From contig PDHQ01000157.1 in the NCBI GenBank assembly GCA_003339415.1, positions 17,550 through 76,591 on the forward strand: DNA of 59,042 nucleotides. The letters are read 5' to 3'. Positions 10,701 through 21,156 of the stretch are shown here, piece by piece (the stretch's first letter is position 1; each line of letters opens with the position of its first letter). The notes under the pieces are model-generated. The model had not been told where the DNA came from, ran no database searches, and worked only from the letters and a program-made list of their open reading frames with translations. The DNA comes from Ophiocordyceps camponoti-saundersi (nom. inval.) (Eukaryota; Ascomycota; Sordariomycetes; Hypocreales; Ophiocordycipitaceae). The translations under genes were made by a program, and so were the position numbers.

Positions 10701-11927
10701 CGCAGCCTGCAGGGCCTGTAACTGGCCAAGCTGCATCGGATTGAGTTGCTGACCGTACATGGAGGGCATCATCAGCTGGCCCGGAATCTGCATGAGCTGC
10801 GGTTGGTTAGCGTTGTATTGAAAAGCTCCAATCTGCGAGGTTGACTGGTTCATCGAACCCCGAGATCGGTGACCGGGTTGGAAAGATTGTGACTGGCCGG
10901 CGCCAGCCTGGTCCTGGTTGTGGTTTGGCGTGCGCCAGTTACCCTCGTAGTTGCGAGAGCCAGTCCGGGCGTGGCCCATGCCACCCCCGCGTCGCGGCGG
11001 AAAATCGCCGTCTCCACCCATGCGAGAGCCTCCGCGGCCGTTGGCGGCCATGCTCTGGCTGCGGCCGTGGCCTCCGCGGCCACGGGTGGAGCCCTGAGCT
11101 ACGGGAGGATCGGGGGTCGAATGGGTGGCAGGCGGCTTATTCTCGTCGTCAGTGGCTGCCGGGAACTGGAAACCCGTCGTAGTGCGTTTCTGCTGAGCGA
11201 TTTCGGCGGCCTTTTTGGCATCGGCCAAAGCCAAGGAATGTCTCCGCTGGTGGCCAGCACCGCCTCCGCGACCGCCCCGTCCGCCGGCGTTGTCTCGTCC
11301 ATGAGCTGGCGGAGCCTCGAAGTTGCCAAAGGTGGAGCCCGAGGCGCCGGAGGAGGGTGCGGGCGGCGGACCCATGCCCATATTAGGGAGTGCCGACTGA
11401 TTACGGCGATGTGACATGTTCTGGCTCGAAGGACCCATCGAGATGTTCTGTTGCGGTGGGAACTGAAAGGCAGCTTGTGACATGTTACCCAGAGACTGCA
11501 AAGGAGTGGTGAACGCCCCGTTGTGGGCGATGGGCTGGCCAGGTGGTATCATGCCCATATTGACATACTGTTGGTGAGTCGCTTGAATCTGTTGCTGTTG
11601 CTGCTGCAAGAGTTCGATCTGCTGCTGGATGGCCAGCTGCTCCACTGTAGAAGGCTCGTCAGTTTCTTTTGCGGCAGCGAGGTGAGGAAGACGGGATGGG
11701 AAGAGATGGGCGGCATAAGACGCGTGGCAGCGCTGAGGCCGACGGTCGAACTTGCCGAGGTTGGGAAAGGACAACTCACTGCCTGGGTTGGCGAACATGC
11801 TCATCAAAGGCGTCAGCTCCGATGGACTGCGTCGATGGGCGATGTGCAGTCTGCGTCCAGTAGGGCCAGGGACCCCGCTGGCCGAAGCCTGCTGTTGCGG
11901 CTGCTGTTGCGGCTGCTGCTGCTCCAT
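7726..11927 (-). CDS. gul-1: SSD1/GUL-1 RNA-binding protein (RNase II-like pseudonuclease)
   Basis: A cytoplasmic mRNA-binding translational regulator of cell-wall genes; orthologues are Ssd1, Sts5 and GUL-1. Exons are 11927-11780, 11644-7828 and 7765-7726, giving 1334 residues. The first intron (11645-11779) joins NPG to MEQLAIQQQ. The last intron (7766-7827, branch GCTAAC) adds the conserved tail CLTIRTLNPFAL, like PCLTVRALNPF in yeast; without it the frame would stop at 7824. The N-terminus is Gln/Gly-rich and disordered. Five NDR-kinase consensus sites HxRxxS lie near residues 31, 128, 181, 242 and 274, and two FQFP docking-like motifs near 109 and 208. Cold-shock and RNB domains follow. 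The Asp-rich catalytic box of RNase II is replaced by IDFNGSAELGNGVHV, so it is very probably catalytically dead, as known for the family. It is transcribed divergently from GLE1. Confidence 0.95.
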
Positions 11928-13654
11928 GACGGGCAGCCAAGTGGACAGTTCTCAGATATTCACGCAGAGATAAAAAAGGGAAGGGGGATAAGAGGCGTCT
12001 TTCGCGATGCTCTGTGAGGGCGACGTATGCCGTTTCGTCGGGCAGCCGTCAGATTTGGCAGGGAAGAGTGCTGCTGCAAGGTGGTGACAACTTTTGCTGG
12101 CGGAGGGGGAGCAGTAAGGCAAGGTAAGGGGGATGGCAGAGAAGAGAGGGGGAGGAGGATGAACAGCTCGGCAAAAAGGAGAGTGAGAGGCAGTCGAGGA
12201 CAATAGCAAGGAGCGTTCTCGACGGATGGCAGACAAGAAGAGAGAGGAGCAAGGGATGGACGGTTCAAAGATAGGTTCCCGCTGAGGACGGGGGGTGGAA
12301 AAGGATGGAGGATGGAAAATGCGAGGGTTTCAGGAAGAAGCTGGGAGGTTTTGGAAGGGGGGCCGGGTTTTGGGTGGCGGTGGTTACCTGTCCGTCCACT
12401 GGGCCAGCTCAGCACTGACGGACGGGCTACTAGCAGGAGTGCTCTAGCAGGAGGTACGTGGTGCGATACGGGGTCGGGCGCAGGTCCGTCAGTCACTTTG
12501 CTGCCTGCCTTGGCGGCCTAGTACAGCGATGGGCCCCTCCTAGCAGCGGCGCATTACGTCAGGCACTTGGCCTTTGGTTCGTCACCAAATACTACAGGTA
12601 CATACATAGGTACCTACATACATACAGCCTTGCCCCGAGGCACACTCGTCGACATATATGACCTGAATAGGCGTCTCATCGTACGCGCTTCGCTCTGTCG
12701 CCTGCTCTCTCATCCACTCGTGACTCGTGCGTCGTCGTGTCCTACGTCAGCAGTGTCCTCCACCCCCCCCCCTCCCCCGGGGCACCGGCACGGACTTGGC
12801 CGTGAGAGCCATGTCGACGCCAAGCCTTGCCTGGGGCCCACCGCCCGAGATATCCCTACTTGTAGCAAGGATATGCCTACCCTAGAACTGCTAAGAGTAG
12901 GCCGAGCTGATGAAGCGGCGTTTCAACGGACTATGGGACCGTGTACGAATCGCAGTCGTTCTTAGATGAAATCTTCCCGTACCAAACGTTGAAACGACGG
13001 ACGACGGCCTGAGAGCCATTAAGGGCTCCTTGAGGGCTCCTCTGCTGTGGCCGAAGCTTCCGCGCACGTGCTACCTACCACTACAGCATGTCTCTCGTAG
13101 ACTCGGCCGCGGTTGTCTGGACTCTTGTAAAAATACAAACCACCCTTCATAACACGCATGCTAACTCTTGCTCTTATGCTGTCTCGGGTGTCAATTATTC
13201 GTTTCTTTGCTTGAGGCCTTGCCATGTATTTCTTCCCCTTCAGTCGCCCATGGAAACGCCGCTTATATATCGTTGATGTCGTATCCGCATCTGTCCCGGT
13301 ACGAGTCGTCCCGCAGCTGAGCTTGTTTGTGCAGTTCTAGTGTAATTCGCCTTGCCATGATCGACATCAAGCCATTGGCTCGTCGTAAGGATAATCCTAA
13401 CTTACAAGACGTCCCAGGAGGCTGAGCTGAGTGCATGCCTGTAGGCTGTAGGCCGTAATGTACAATGTACATACATGTATATGTACACCCGTAGACGGGC
13501 AAATCGGAAGATTATTCTGGCGATCCCGAACCCTCGATAAAGCTATCTATCCTCGGTCTCGGGCCAATCACCACCAACGTCAGAAGACCCTTTTTTCCTC
13601 TCCAACCAGCCTCTCGAGTCGCGTCTGCGCAAATGCAGCCACCATCGCTGCAGC
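11928..13654. other. Divergent intergenic region between SSD1 and GLE1
   Basis: About 1.7 kb between divergent start codons. I see no conserved protein. It contains pyrimidine-rich sequence on the SSD1 side, C-rich runs near 12760-12778, and AT-rich segments with TACATACATAGGTACCTACATACATAC-type repeats near 12598-12625 and 13455-13490. It is probably long 5' leaders plus promoters for both genes; SSD1 orthologues often have long leaders. Confidence 0.5.
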
Positions 13655-15259
13655 ATGTCGCGCTCCACCCCTGATCGCTCTTCCTCCAGTTTCCTCGCCT
13701 TCGAGCGTAACAGCCCGTCAAACCTGTTCGACGCTCTGTCCGCCGCCCAGGCTGAGCACGATCGCGTCCGCGAAACTGCCATCCGCGTATACGAGCTGCA
13801 CGAGCTCAAGGAAGAGCACCAGCGCATCCTCGAACGCGAGAGAAGGGAGGAGGAGCGGCTCGAGGCTGAGGCCAAGGTCGCTGCCGAGGCTAAGAGATTG
13901 CAGGAATTGCGGGCTAAATCGATTCCGAAGCCAGCTCCATTGCCCGTCGTCGCCCCCGAACCGGTAGTGACTCATCGCCGAGAGGAGCCGGTCGAGGTAC
14001 GACTCCAAGAGAAGCCGACGCAGAAGCCTGTCGCAGTCGGGGTTCCCACTGCTTTGGCCGTTCCGCAGCAGAATGGCCAGCAAACCAAGTCTGTCGCGGG
14101 CAATCCCATAGCCTTTTCTACTCAAGCCGCCCTCGCGAATGGCGTCATCGCCGCCGTGAAGCCAGCCACTTCGTCAAACAAAGTAGCTGTCGCCCTTTCT
14201 CAACCGTCCAATGGACAAAGAAACGCCTCTCCCCCAAAACCTTCTGTCGACCGGCTTGTGCAGATCCATCGCGAGCTCAAACTGCTACGTTCTGACTTGA
14301 TGGCACAATCCAAGGTTGCTGGATCACCTCTGAAGGGTAAGGTTGGATCGCTGCGAAGAGAGATCCGAGTCGCCGTCGGTCAGCTCACAGCCGGCAAGGG
14401 TGCCAATGCTCAGCCAGTAAGTCCCAGGTCAGGTCCAGCTAGCAAGATGAGCCCGTCCGCTGACCTTGGCTTTGAAAAGACGAGTAAAATCACAAATCTT
14501 TTGAAGCAAGTTCTTAAAGGCGAGATTCCCAGTCCACCTGTTCAGGTCAGTCGATTCGTAGCCGAGCCGCGCAAGCCAGTCTCGGGAAGCCGCACCGACG
14601 ATGAGACCCTACCGTCTCTATTCATCTACCTACTCAATATCTGCGCCAAAGGCATAATCAACCAGTTCATCAACGAGTGCGGGGCCAACCCCAAAGCTGC
14701 CGACCCTATCGGCGTCTTCACGGCCCATCTCTTCTCCCACCAGGACTTTCAGTGGCGAGGAAAGTCGCTGATCGATATCTTGCTGGCCAAGTTCCGCATC
14801 GTGTGCCCCGTCCTCTTCGGCTCGAGGGGAAACGATAAGACGGAAAAGGGTAGGTCGGCCCTCGGCTGGCGAAAGGACGGGCCGGCCTGGATCACGGAAC
14901 AGAATCACAACGATCGCATGGCCGGCCTTGGGGCTGGCTTCGCCGCCATTTCCCTCAGGGACTTTAGCAAATCGTCAAAGACCAACCCATATCCGCCAAG
15001 CCATTACTGGAAGGCCCTCTCTCTCATCGTCAATACGCCCGCCGCCGAGACGTCAAACACGCAATGCGTCGTCTTGAGAGCCATGATCGACGGACACGAT
15101 GAGCGCTTCATCAACCTCTACGGAAACGCCGCCATTGCGGCCCTCCGCCTCGCGATCGTGGTGTTCCCCCAGAAAGCGCCTCCCAACGCCCCGGCCGCGG
15201 GCTCATTGCGTGCCCTGGCTGAAGTCCTGCGAACGGAAAAGGGGCTGAATTTGGGCTGA
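13655..15259 (+). CDS. gle1: mRNA export factor GLE1
   Basis: Gle1 sits at the cytoplasmic face of the nuclear pore. With inositol hexakisphosphate it activates the DEAD-box ATPase Dbp5 to remodel exported mRNPs. The gene is one open exon of 534 residues, close to the yeast length. Residues about 25 to 90 form a charged coiled coil (ELHELKEEHQRILERERREEERLEAE split by short breaks). A disordered Pro/Ser/Gln linker follows. The C-terminal HEAT-like GLE1 domain occupies about 270 to 530, with recognisable stretches such as PSLFIYLLNICAKGIINQF, ADPIGVFTAHLFS and IDILLAKFRIVCPVLFG. The start has an ordinary context after a CAGC leader. Its 3' end converges on the t-SNARE gene. Confidence 0.92.
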   Translation: MSRSTPDRSSSSFLAFERNSPSNLFDALSAAQAEHDRVRETAIRVYELHELKEEHQRILERERREEERLEAEAKVAAEAKRLQELRAKSIPKPAPLPVVAPEPVVTHRREEPVEVRLQEKPTQKPVAVGVPTALAVPQQNGQQTKSVAGNPIAFSTQAALANGVIAAVKPATSSNKVAVALSQPSNGQRNASPPKPSVDRLVQIHRELKLLRSDLMAQSKVAGSPLKGKVGSLRREIRVAVGQLTAGKGANAQPVSPRSGPASKMSPSADLGFEKTSKITNLLKQVLKGEIPSPPVQVSRFVAEPRKPVSGSRTDDETLPSLFIYLLNICAKGIINQFINECGANPKAADPIGVFTAHLFSHQDFQWRGKSLIDILLAKFRIVCPVLFGSRGNDKTEKGRSALGWRKDGPAWITEQNHNDRMAGLGAGFAAISLRDFSKSSKTNPYPPSHYWKALSLIVNTPAAETSNTQCVVLRAMIDGHDERFINLYGNAAIAALRLAIVVFPQKAPPNAPAAGSLRALAEVLRTEKGLNLG

Positions 15260-15726
15260 GGAGGGAGGTTTCGAACACTGCAAGAAGCCTATCGCAAGAA
15301 CAGGCCCATCCTTTCCTGAGTCGGATGGAGAAGCCATAGGTAGGTCTGCTCTTCAAATGAAGGGCATGGGACATGGTATGCATAGCTGAGGCGTCATGAG
15401 GGATCTACACAAAATAAGGTAACGTGAAAAGCTCTTTTGAGAATAATGTATGAGGTATCGTCTACTTCTGCCTTTATGTGTGTATATATAGAACGTAAAG
15501 TAGAAGGACTGAGCTTTTGTTCCATCTTCGCGGAATTAATGATGCTCGATAACCCTTTAGAAGCTACGAAATGACGATGCATAATCGTCTTTTCTCGCAA
15601 CCCGTCTTCCACAGGTCCATATCATAAAGTAACCCTTCCCCCCCCCCCCGGAAACGCCAGCTTCACGCACCAAGGCGCCAAGAACTCAACGCCAACACCC
15701 CGAATCGGTCAAAGCGCGCGCGTGCG
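15260..15726. other. Convergent intergenic region between GLE1 and the t-SNARE gene
   Basis: About 470 bases with AT-rich sequence and a C run at about 15639-15649. No gene or repeat was seen. It probably carries both 3' untranslated regions. Confidence 0.6.
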
Positions 15727-16509
15727 CTACACAATCAAGAGAAGGACGAGCAGCAGAATGAGGACAAAGATGAGGACAGCAATACAGCAACTGCTCCACC
15801 TATCCTCATTATTGCGAACGACGTATTGCAGCTTCTGCATGCCGTTCTGCAATCTGGAGCCGACCCGGTCAGCAGACTGGTCAACCAGCTCGAGCATCTC
15901 ATGCTGCTCTCCGAGCTCGCGACCCATATCGTCCGCCTGGCGACGAAGGTTCCCCACGGTTTGGAAGACGCCGTCGAGGTGCTGGTCTTGGTCGCGCATC
16001 ATCTGCACCTGCTGTTCCTGCTCGAAGCCAGCAGCGAAGTCCTCTTCGTTGTCGTCTCCGGCGGTATTTGCATTCCCGGAGTTGGAGTTAAGGGATTTCG
16101 TATTACGCGCGAGCTCTTCACGCATGTCATCCATCTCCCCACTCGTCTCCTGGACGAGACGTCTGCGTCGCGACACTTCATCGGCCGAGAGCCCGTATTG
16201 CGATGGGTTGGACTCGGCCGCCCGTACCGACGCTTCAAGGTCGGTCAGGTCTTCAGCTAATGTCTTGAGCGCATTTTCGAGATCGTTTCGTGCCGAGATC
16301 AGCTCGGGAGATGACGTTGTCGAGGATAGGGAGCGGATTCGTAGGTACGAGGCGAAGAGCGGCCGTGTTGACGACAGCTGGCTGAGGACATCTCTGGAGG
16401 GTGGAATTTGGTGAGCGCAGCTTCAGTAACGCCAGCATCGGGGAATAGAGTCCGCATACTGTTGGACCTGGATGAAAGGGTCTGCATCCTCGTTTGTTGA
16501 GGACATCAT
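15727..16509 (-). CDS. tlg1: Tlg1-like (syntaxin-6 type) t-SNARE
   Basis: A tail-anchored Qc-SNARE for endosome-to-Golgi traffic. Two exons, 16509-16460 and 16393-15727, joined across a 66-bp intron, give 238 residues. The join restores the syntaxin-6 N-terminal signature (DPFIQVQQDVLSQL, then SARNDLENALKTLAEDLTDLE). The SNARE motif spans about residues 145 to 205 (DQDQHLDGVFQTVGNLRRQA, EQHEMLELVDQSADRVGSRL) with the zero-layer Gln. It ends with a Cys pair and one hydrophobic anchor (CCIAVLIFVLILLLVLLLIV). Two in-frame ATGs are adjacent at 16509 and 16506 and either could initiate. Assignment to Tlg1 rather than Syn8 rests on the N-terminal domain. Confidence 0.87.
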
Positions 16510-16796
16510 CTTGTCGACAGGCCCGGGATGTCGTTGAACCGGCTTTCGGGCCGGAGGAGAGGCGTTAAGTCCTTGCTAGCGGGGTGGGGGCCGGGCCCGA
16601 AAATAAAAAGCACGTGATGACGTGCGGATCTGGTATAGGGTATGTAAGTCCGAAATGGAAAAATGACGACATGGCGATGGCGATGAAAACACGCGATTTT
16701 CGCCTTCCTCTGACCAAGATAGGGCCTCTTCCGCCTACCATCGTCAACGTATCCACTGCCACGGCATCAGGTCGTCGCGGCGACTCTGCGCCCGCC
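16510..16796. promoter_or_regulatory. Bidirectional promoter of the t-SNARE and METTL25-like genes, with CACGTGAT
   Basis: Only 287 bases separate the two divergent start codons. CACGTGAT lies at 16611-16618, followed directly by GACGTGCGG. The METTL25-like frame stays open upstream from 16584, so part of this stretch could be coding if an upstream start is used. Confidence 0.5.
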
Positions 16797-18572
16797 ATGG
16801 GCCCTGCCGAGCCGCTTCCGTACAGCGCAGCGTTCTCTTCGGCCGACGAGTACGTCTACAGCCTCTTGTCCTTCGCCCACAGCAACGAGACTTTCCAAAT
16901 CCTGTGCGGCGGCGTCCACATCCTCGACTTCTTCACCATGGAGCCCGGACTCTTTCACACGGCACTTCCCGCGGAATGGCATCCCTTCTTACTGTCATGC
17001 GAGACGATGCGACTCCTCGATCTCCTCGTAAGGGACGATCTCGACGAGCTGGATTTCGGCGACGGTGTCCCTAAACCGCCCGCGAGCCTGGTCCGTTACA
17101 TTCAGACGATACGAGGTCTTTCGCTGAGACGGGAATTTGACGCCACCGATCCCAAGCTACCCGCCTTGCCGCGATCCGTGGCCGTGGGCATGAAGCCTAA
17201 GAAGATTCATGAGGTCACACACTTCGCCGACTACGTGCAACGGCTGGCTGACGACATACAATGCGAAGGAGGAGTCTCCCACGTCATTGACTTTGGCAGC
17301 GGCCAAAACTACCTCGGCCGCACCCTGGCCAGCGATCCGTATAACAGACGCGTCATCGCCATCGAAGGCAGGGAAACCAACGTCGCGGCGGCGCAGGGGC
17401 TTGACAGGTTGGCAGGGATGGCGGTCAAGCAAAAGGTCATGAGGAACAAGAAGCTGTGGAACAAGGTGCTCGAGGTCCGCGGGCCGGACAAGGCCAAGGA
17501 CCCGGAAGCCCTGGCTGAAGCCATCAAGCAGGTGGCCGGTACTGAAGCCTTCGACTTTCGCCCGGTCGAGCAGCTGGCATCGGAGTTCAGAGACGAGGAC
17601 GGTAGGGGGCATGTGCAGTACGTGTCGGGCAGACTGGATAGCGGGCATCTCAACGACGTCGTGGCCGCGATTGATGGTTGGAAAGATGGGCAAAAGCCAA
17701 GGCTGATGGCCGTGTCGATCCATTCGTGCGGTAATCTGTCGCACCACGGAATACGATCGCTGGTGCTAAATCCAGAGATGCGGGCCGTGGCCATGATCGG
17801 ATGCTGCTATAACCTCATGACGGAGAGGCTCGGCCCGCCATCCTATAAGCATCCATACCTCCGACCAAGCCTGCAAGCCATCAACGGCCGGGTGGTGGCG
17901 GAGTCAGCCAAGCACGACCCTTCGGGATTTCCCATGAGCAGAATGTTCTGCAGCCATGGGGGCGACGGGATGCGGCTCAACATAACGGCACGGATGATGG
18001 CTTGTCAGGCTCTGCCCAATTGGACGCAGAACGAAAGCGAGGCGTTTTTCACACGGCACTTTTACCGAGCGATTCTGCAGCGCATATTTCTCGATCGGGG
18101 CGTGGTGAGCTGCGTGCGGCACAGGCAAGAATCGTCGTCGTCATCGTCAACAACATCACCATCGGAGAGCAGCCCCTTCAACACGAGTACCAACCCCGTC
18201 ACCATCGGCAGCCTCAGCAAGCGATGCTACACCTCTTTGCGAGCGTATGTACGCGGAGCTGTGGAAAAACTGACGATCGGCGGCGGGGAAAAGCAATACG
18301 CCTCGGTTCTGGGAGCCAAGATGAACGGCTTGACGGACGAGGAAGTGGACGCGTACGAGATGGCGTATCTGCCGCGCAGGAGAGAGCTCTGCGTAGTGTG
18401 GAGCCTCATGGCTTTCAGCGCCATGGTGGTCGAATCGCTGATCGTGACGGACCGATGGATGTTCTTGGTCGAGCAGACGGACATCGTGGAACGGGCCTGG
18501 GTTGAGGCCGTCTTCGACTATCGGCAAAGTCCGAGGAACCTGGTAGTTGTTGGCGTTCGGCGGAAGAGCTGA
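16797..18572 (+). CDS. METTL25/RRNAD1-family methyltransferase domain protein
   Basis: One open exon. I prefer the ATG at 16797 (CGCCATGG context, protein of 591 residues) because the product then opens close to the conserved DEYVYSLLSFAHSNETFQIL; in-frame upstream ATGs exist at 16617, 16653, 16671 and 16683. The S-adenosylmethionine-binding motif is VIDFGSGQNYLGRTLA near residue 165. Family hallmarks follow: SIHSCGNLSHHGIRSL, then AMIGCCYNLMTERLG and GFPMSRMFCSHGG. The C-terminal third includes a Ser-rich insertion near 18130-18200. The family is conserved from fungi to humans, but the substrate is not established here. I infer a Rossmann-fold methyltransferase and claim no specific target. 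Confidence 0.85.
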   Translation: MGPAEPLPYSAAFSSADEYVYSLLSFAHSNETFQILCGGVHILDFFTMEPGLFHTALPAEWHPFLLSCETMRLLDLLVRDDLDELDFGDGVPKPPASLVRYIQTIRGLSLRREFDATDPKLPALPRSVAVGMKPKKIHEVTHFADYVQRLADDIQCEGGVSHVIDFGSGQNYLGRTLASDPYNRRVIAIEGRETNVAAAQGLDRLAGMAVKQKVMRNKKLWNKVLEVRGPDKAKDPEALAEAIKQVAGTEAFDFRPVEQLASEFRDEDGRGHVQYVSGRLDSGHLNDVVAAIDGWKDGQKPRLMAVSIHSCGNLSHHGIRSLVLNPEMRAVAMIGCCYNLMTERLGPPSYKHPYLRPSLQAINGRVVAESAKHDPSGFPMSRMFCSHGGDGMRLNITARMMACQALPNWTQNESEAFFTRHFYRAILQRIFLDRGVVSCVRHRQESSSSSSTTSPSESSPFNTSTNPVTIGSLSKRCYTSLRAYVRGAVEKLTIGGGEKQYASVLGAKMNGLTDEEVDAYEMAYLPRRRELCVVWSLMAFSAMVVESLIVTDRWMFLVEQTDIVERAWVEAVFDYRQSPRNLVVVGVRRKS

Positions 18573-19045
18573 CAAAGAAGCCTCACGCTGCTTATCTCGT
18601 ATCGCCATCGATCTCGGTAGATATCACCGTATCGATACTGTCGATACCCACCTAGGCGTCTTAGGAGGAATATATTTCCTTGTGCGCCCAACGACGGCAA
18701 ATGCTTCTCCTCACATATTTTCTCGTGATGCCTGCTATACATCTCAACAGAAGACAAGGTTGCACCAACGCGGGACGGCATTGAAGAGAGAAGAGAGAAG
18801 ACGGCTGGTAAGAGACTGTCCAGCTTCGCCTTCCCCCGCTTTCCCCGCGCTTGGGGGGGAGGGGGAACGGGCGTGAGAAAGCACCGCAAATCGTCATACA
18901 GCATTCAGATGCGTTACTAGAGGTAGATGGCGCCACGTCTACTGAACCTTGTCGTGCCCTCTTCGCCTTCTCCTATTTAACTCTCTCGTCTTCATCTCGT
19001 TCGAAGCATGTTGAAGCTTGAATCGCATCCTCATCGAGCATCATC
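18573..19045. other. Intergenic region upstream of the CASTOR-like gene
   Basis: About 470 bases between two same-strand genes. It includes an ATCGATATCACCGTATCGATACTGTCGAT-like palindromic stretch around 18608-18645 and G-rich sequence near 18847. No gene was recognised. Confidence 0.5.
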
Positions 19046-20230
19046 ATGAACGCCCAAATATCCCTTCTTGTACGTCGGAGAACTCCTGATTAACGTATGT
19101 ACAAATCGACTCAACTGACCTTGTTTTTCCTCTGGGAAATACAGGACCATGAATACACGCTCATCTACATACCTCTGCCTCTCTACTCACGATTCGTCCA
19201 GCCCATCCTCCGCATTCTCCTCCCGCAGACACAGAGCCTCATCGATGGCTCGAATAAGCTCGAGGGCCTCACGGCTGACTCGCAGCAGCACGGCTTCCTC
19301 AATATCAGCGTCACCCCGCTGGAGGTCTCCGTCGTGGCCCACTCGAGCTGGGCGCGGAAAGTCCTTCAGCCGGTTATAGACACCCTCCCGCGCCACTTGG
19401 CCGGCTCCGTGGCCGTCTTGGGCGACGACTACATGGTGCTTTGCATAATCAGCGCCGACCTCGAAGCTGCCGGGCGCGTCATCCAGCTGAGTTCCCCGCT
19501 GGCCCTCGCCGGCGTGCCCATCTTCTTCGTCACCACCTACTTCTCCGATTTTATCCTCTTCCCCAAGTCGGAGAGGCGAAAGGTCATCAAGGCCCTGTCG
19601 GATCACGGCTTCGAGCTATCGGAGGAGAATCAGTCCAACTTTGTGTCCAAGTCACCGTCTTCGCCCCCCTCGAACGCGGACGAGTTGCAAGTGCGGACGT
19701 TTGAACTGCTGCAGAAGCGCAGCGTGGCGCCCTACGTCGACGAGGACCTGAGGCTCGTCCAGTGCTCGGGTCGCGACGTTTCGCAACTGGTCAGCGCCTA
19801 CGGCAGCTCCCGCCAGCAGCAGCAGCGGCCGCACCGGCGCCAGAGCTGGATCGAGAACGTCGACAGCAAGCTGTACACGTGCATCATCTCCGCTCTCGTC
19901 TCGCAACCGCGATTCCTGTCGGTGACGCTGGCGCAGGACGACCCGCCTTCGCTACTGCTGGACCGCAAACTTCTGCCGCTCTTCGGCGACTCCATCGTCG
20001 GCGACACGGACCTCAGCCTTGTGCCCATCTTCCTCGACCTCGCGAACCTGCCGTCCGAGGTGACGGGTATCGTCTGTGGCGTGGCCGGTCGGCTCGTCGA
20101 CGAAATGCACATGACGGAGACGTCACAGCTGTCGTACCTGTCGACGGCGAGGGCCGGGGCCGTCATCCTGGCCGAGGAGCAGGCGACGCGCGCGCTGGCC
20201 ATTCTGCGTCCGCTGCTCGTGAGGGAGTGA
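19046..20230 (+). CDS. CASTOR/GATS-like protein with tandem ACT repeats
   Basis: Two exons, 19046-19069 (eight codons, MNAQISLL) and 19145-20230, give 369 residues. The first intron (GTACGT donor, TACAG acceptor) keeps frame into DHEYTLIYIPLPLYSRF. Residues about 65 to 175 form an ACT-type unit (EVSVVAHSSWARKVLQPVID, GDDYMVLCIISADLEAAGRV, GVPIFFVTTYFSDFILFP). A second related unit runs from about 255 to 365 (KLYTCIISAL, SLVPIFLDLANLPSEVTGIV, QLSYLSTARAGAVILAEEQA). This layout matches animal CASTOR arginine sensors, which act on GATOR2 upstream of TORC1. Ligand binding and a TORC1 role in fungi are inference. The 3' end converges on the IMPACT gene 134 bases away. Confidence 0.8.
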
Positions 20231-20364
20231 CATCATCTTCATTTGCTTTTTCTTGATTTGTTCTGAGATACCCGTCAGAAGATTTTCGTGCGCGCATGTG
20301 AAGGTAGATAGGGAAAAAAGACGTATAGCCGTGACGTACGCAACAGATATAATATAGGCATATA

Positions 20365-21156
20365 TCATGACGCAACCCACCCCCCACGGACCAAAGCCTC
20401 CCTCGCAACGGCATTAATGATGGCGAACCGTCTAGGTCCCAGCCTGACGCCACCAAACCACCTAGAGACGACGACGACGACGTCCCACGCGTCACACAGC
20501 TGCAACAGCCTCAAGAGCCTCCCGCCCGCAGCCGCCTCCCCGTCGTCATCGCAGTCGCTATAGGTAACCAGTCCGGAGCCCCGTACGCGCCACGCGACGA
20601 TGTTATGCGTCGCGTCGCGAAGGCGTCTATTCGAGCAGAGGAGCGAGGCGATTCTAGATCTTGCTTCGGCCGGGGAACGGATAGCGTGCGCGTGAGCGAC
20701 GAAGCTTGATTTACGCTCCGATATGGTGTCGGAGATGATCCAATCTTCCTGCTTCGTTTCTTCAAGCAGATCTTCATCTTCGTCTTTCCCATCCTCGTCC
20801 CTCCCTTGCCGCAACGCCGAAGCCGACTGTAAAACCTCCACATCGTCTAGACCACCACCCTCCTCAAGCGCATCAAAGAGACAGACCACCCCCTCAGAAA
20901 AGACCCTCCTCAGCGTCTCCGCAAACCTCTTGGCCTCGACCTCCCCGTCGCCCCTGGAGCCGACGACGGAGACGCAGCCCAGCACGGACGGAGCCTCGGG
21001 TCCGAAAGGGTACGATGGCGGGAACCGGAGCCGAAGCGTGCTCGTCGCCAGCTTGATGCTGTATTCGCCCTCCCTTTCCGTCGCCGTTAGCGTTCCCGCT
21101 CCGTAAATGGAGTTTATGGCTGACACTTCGTCGGCTAGCTCGTCGGTTGTCGTCAT
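20365..21156 (-). CDS. yih1: IMPACT/Yih1 family translational regulator
   Basis: Yih1/IMPACT competes with Gcn2 for Gcn1 and so restrains general amino-acid control. The gene is a single exon of 263 residues. Residues 1 to about 110 are an RWD domain (ELADEVSAINSIYG, LRFPPSYPFGPEAP). An acidic linker follows. The C-terminal IMPACT/UPF0029 domain includes SSFVAHAHAIRSPAEARSRI, ATHNIVAWRV and the signature WDVVVVVSRWFGGVRLGPRR. The linker Asp/Glu cluster (DEDGKDEDEDLLEE) is typical. The start MTTTDELADE fits the family N-terminus. Confidence 0.9.
   Translation of the reverse strand: MTTTDELADEVSAINSIYGAGTLTATEREGEYSIKLATSTLRLRFPPSYPFGPEAPSVLGCVSVVGSRGDGEVEAKRFAETLRRVFSEGVVCLFDALEEGGGLDDVEVLQSASALRQGRDEDGKDEDEDLLEETKQEDWIISDTISERKSSFVAHAHAIRSPAEARSRIASLLCSNRRLRDATHNIVAWRVRGSGLVTYSDCDDDGEAAAGGRLLRLLQLCDAWDVVVVVSRWFGGVRLGPRRFAIINAVAREALVRGGWVAS

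Noticed and set aside
12440..13000. tRNA gene in the SSD1-GLE1 spacer
   Set aside because: No A-box/B-box pair with a foldable acceptor stem; I checked GTTCGA-type words here and elsewhere and found none in a tRNA context.
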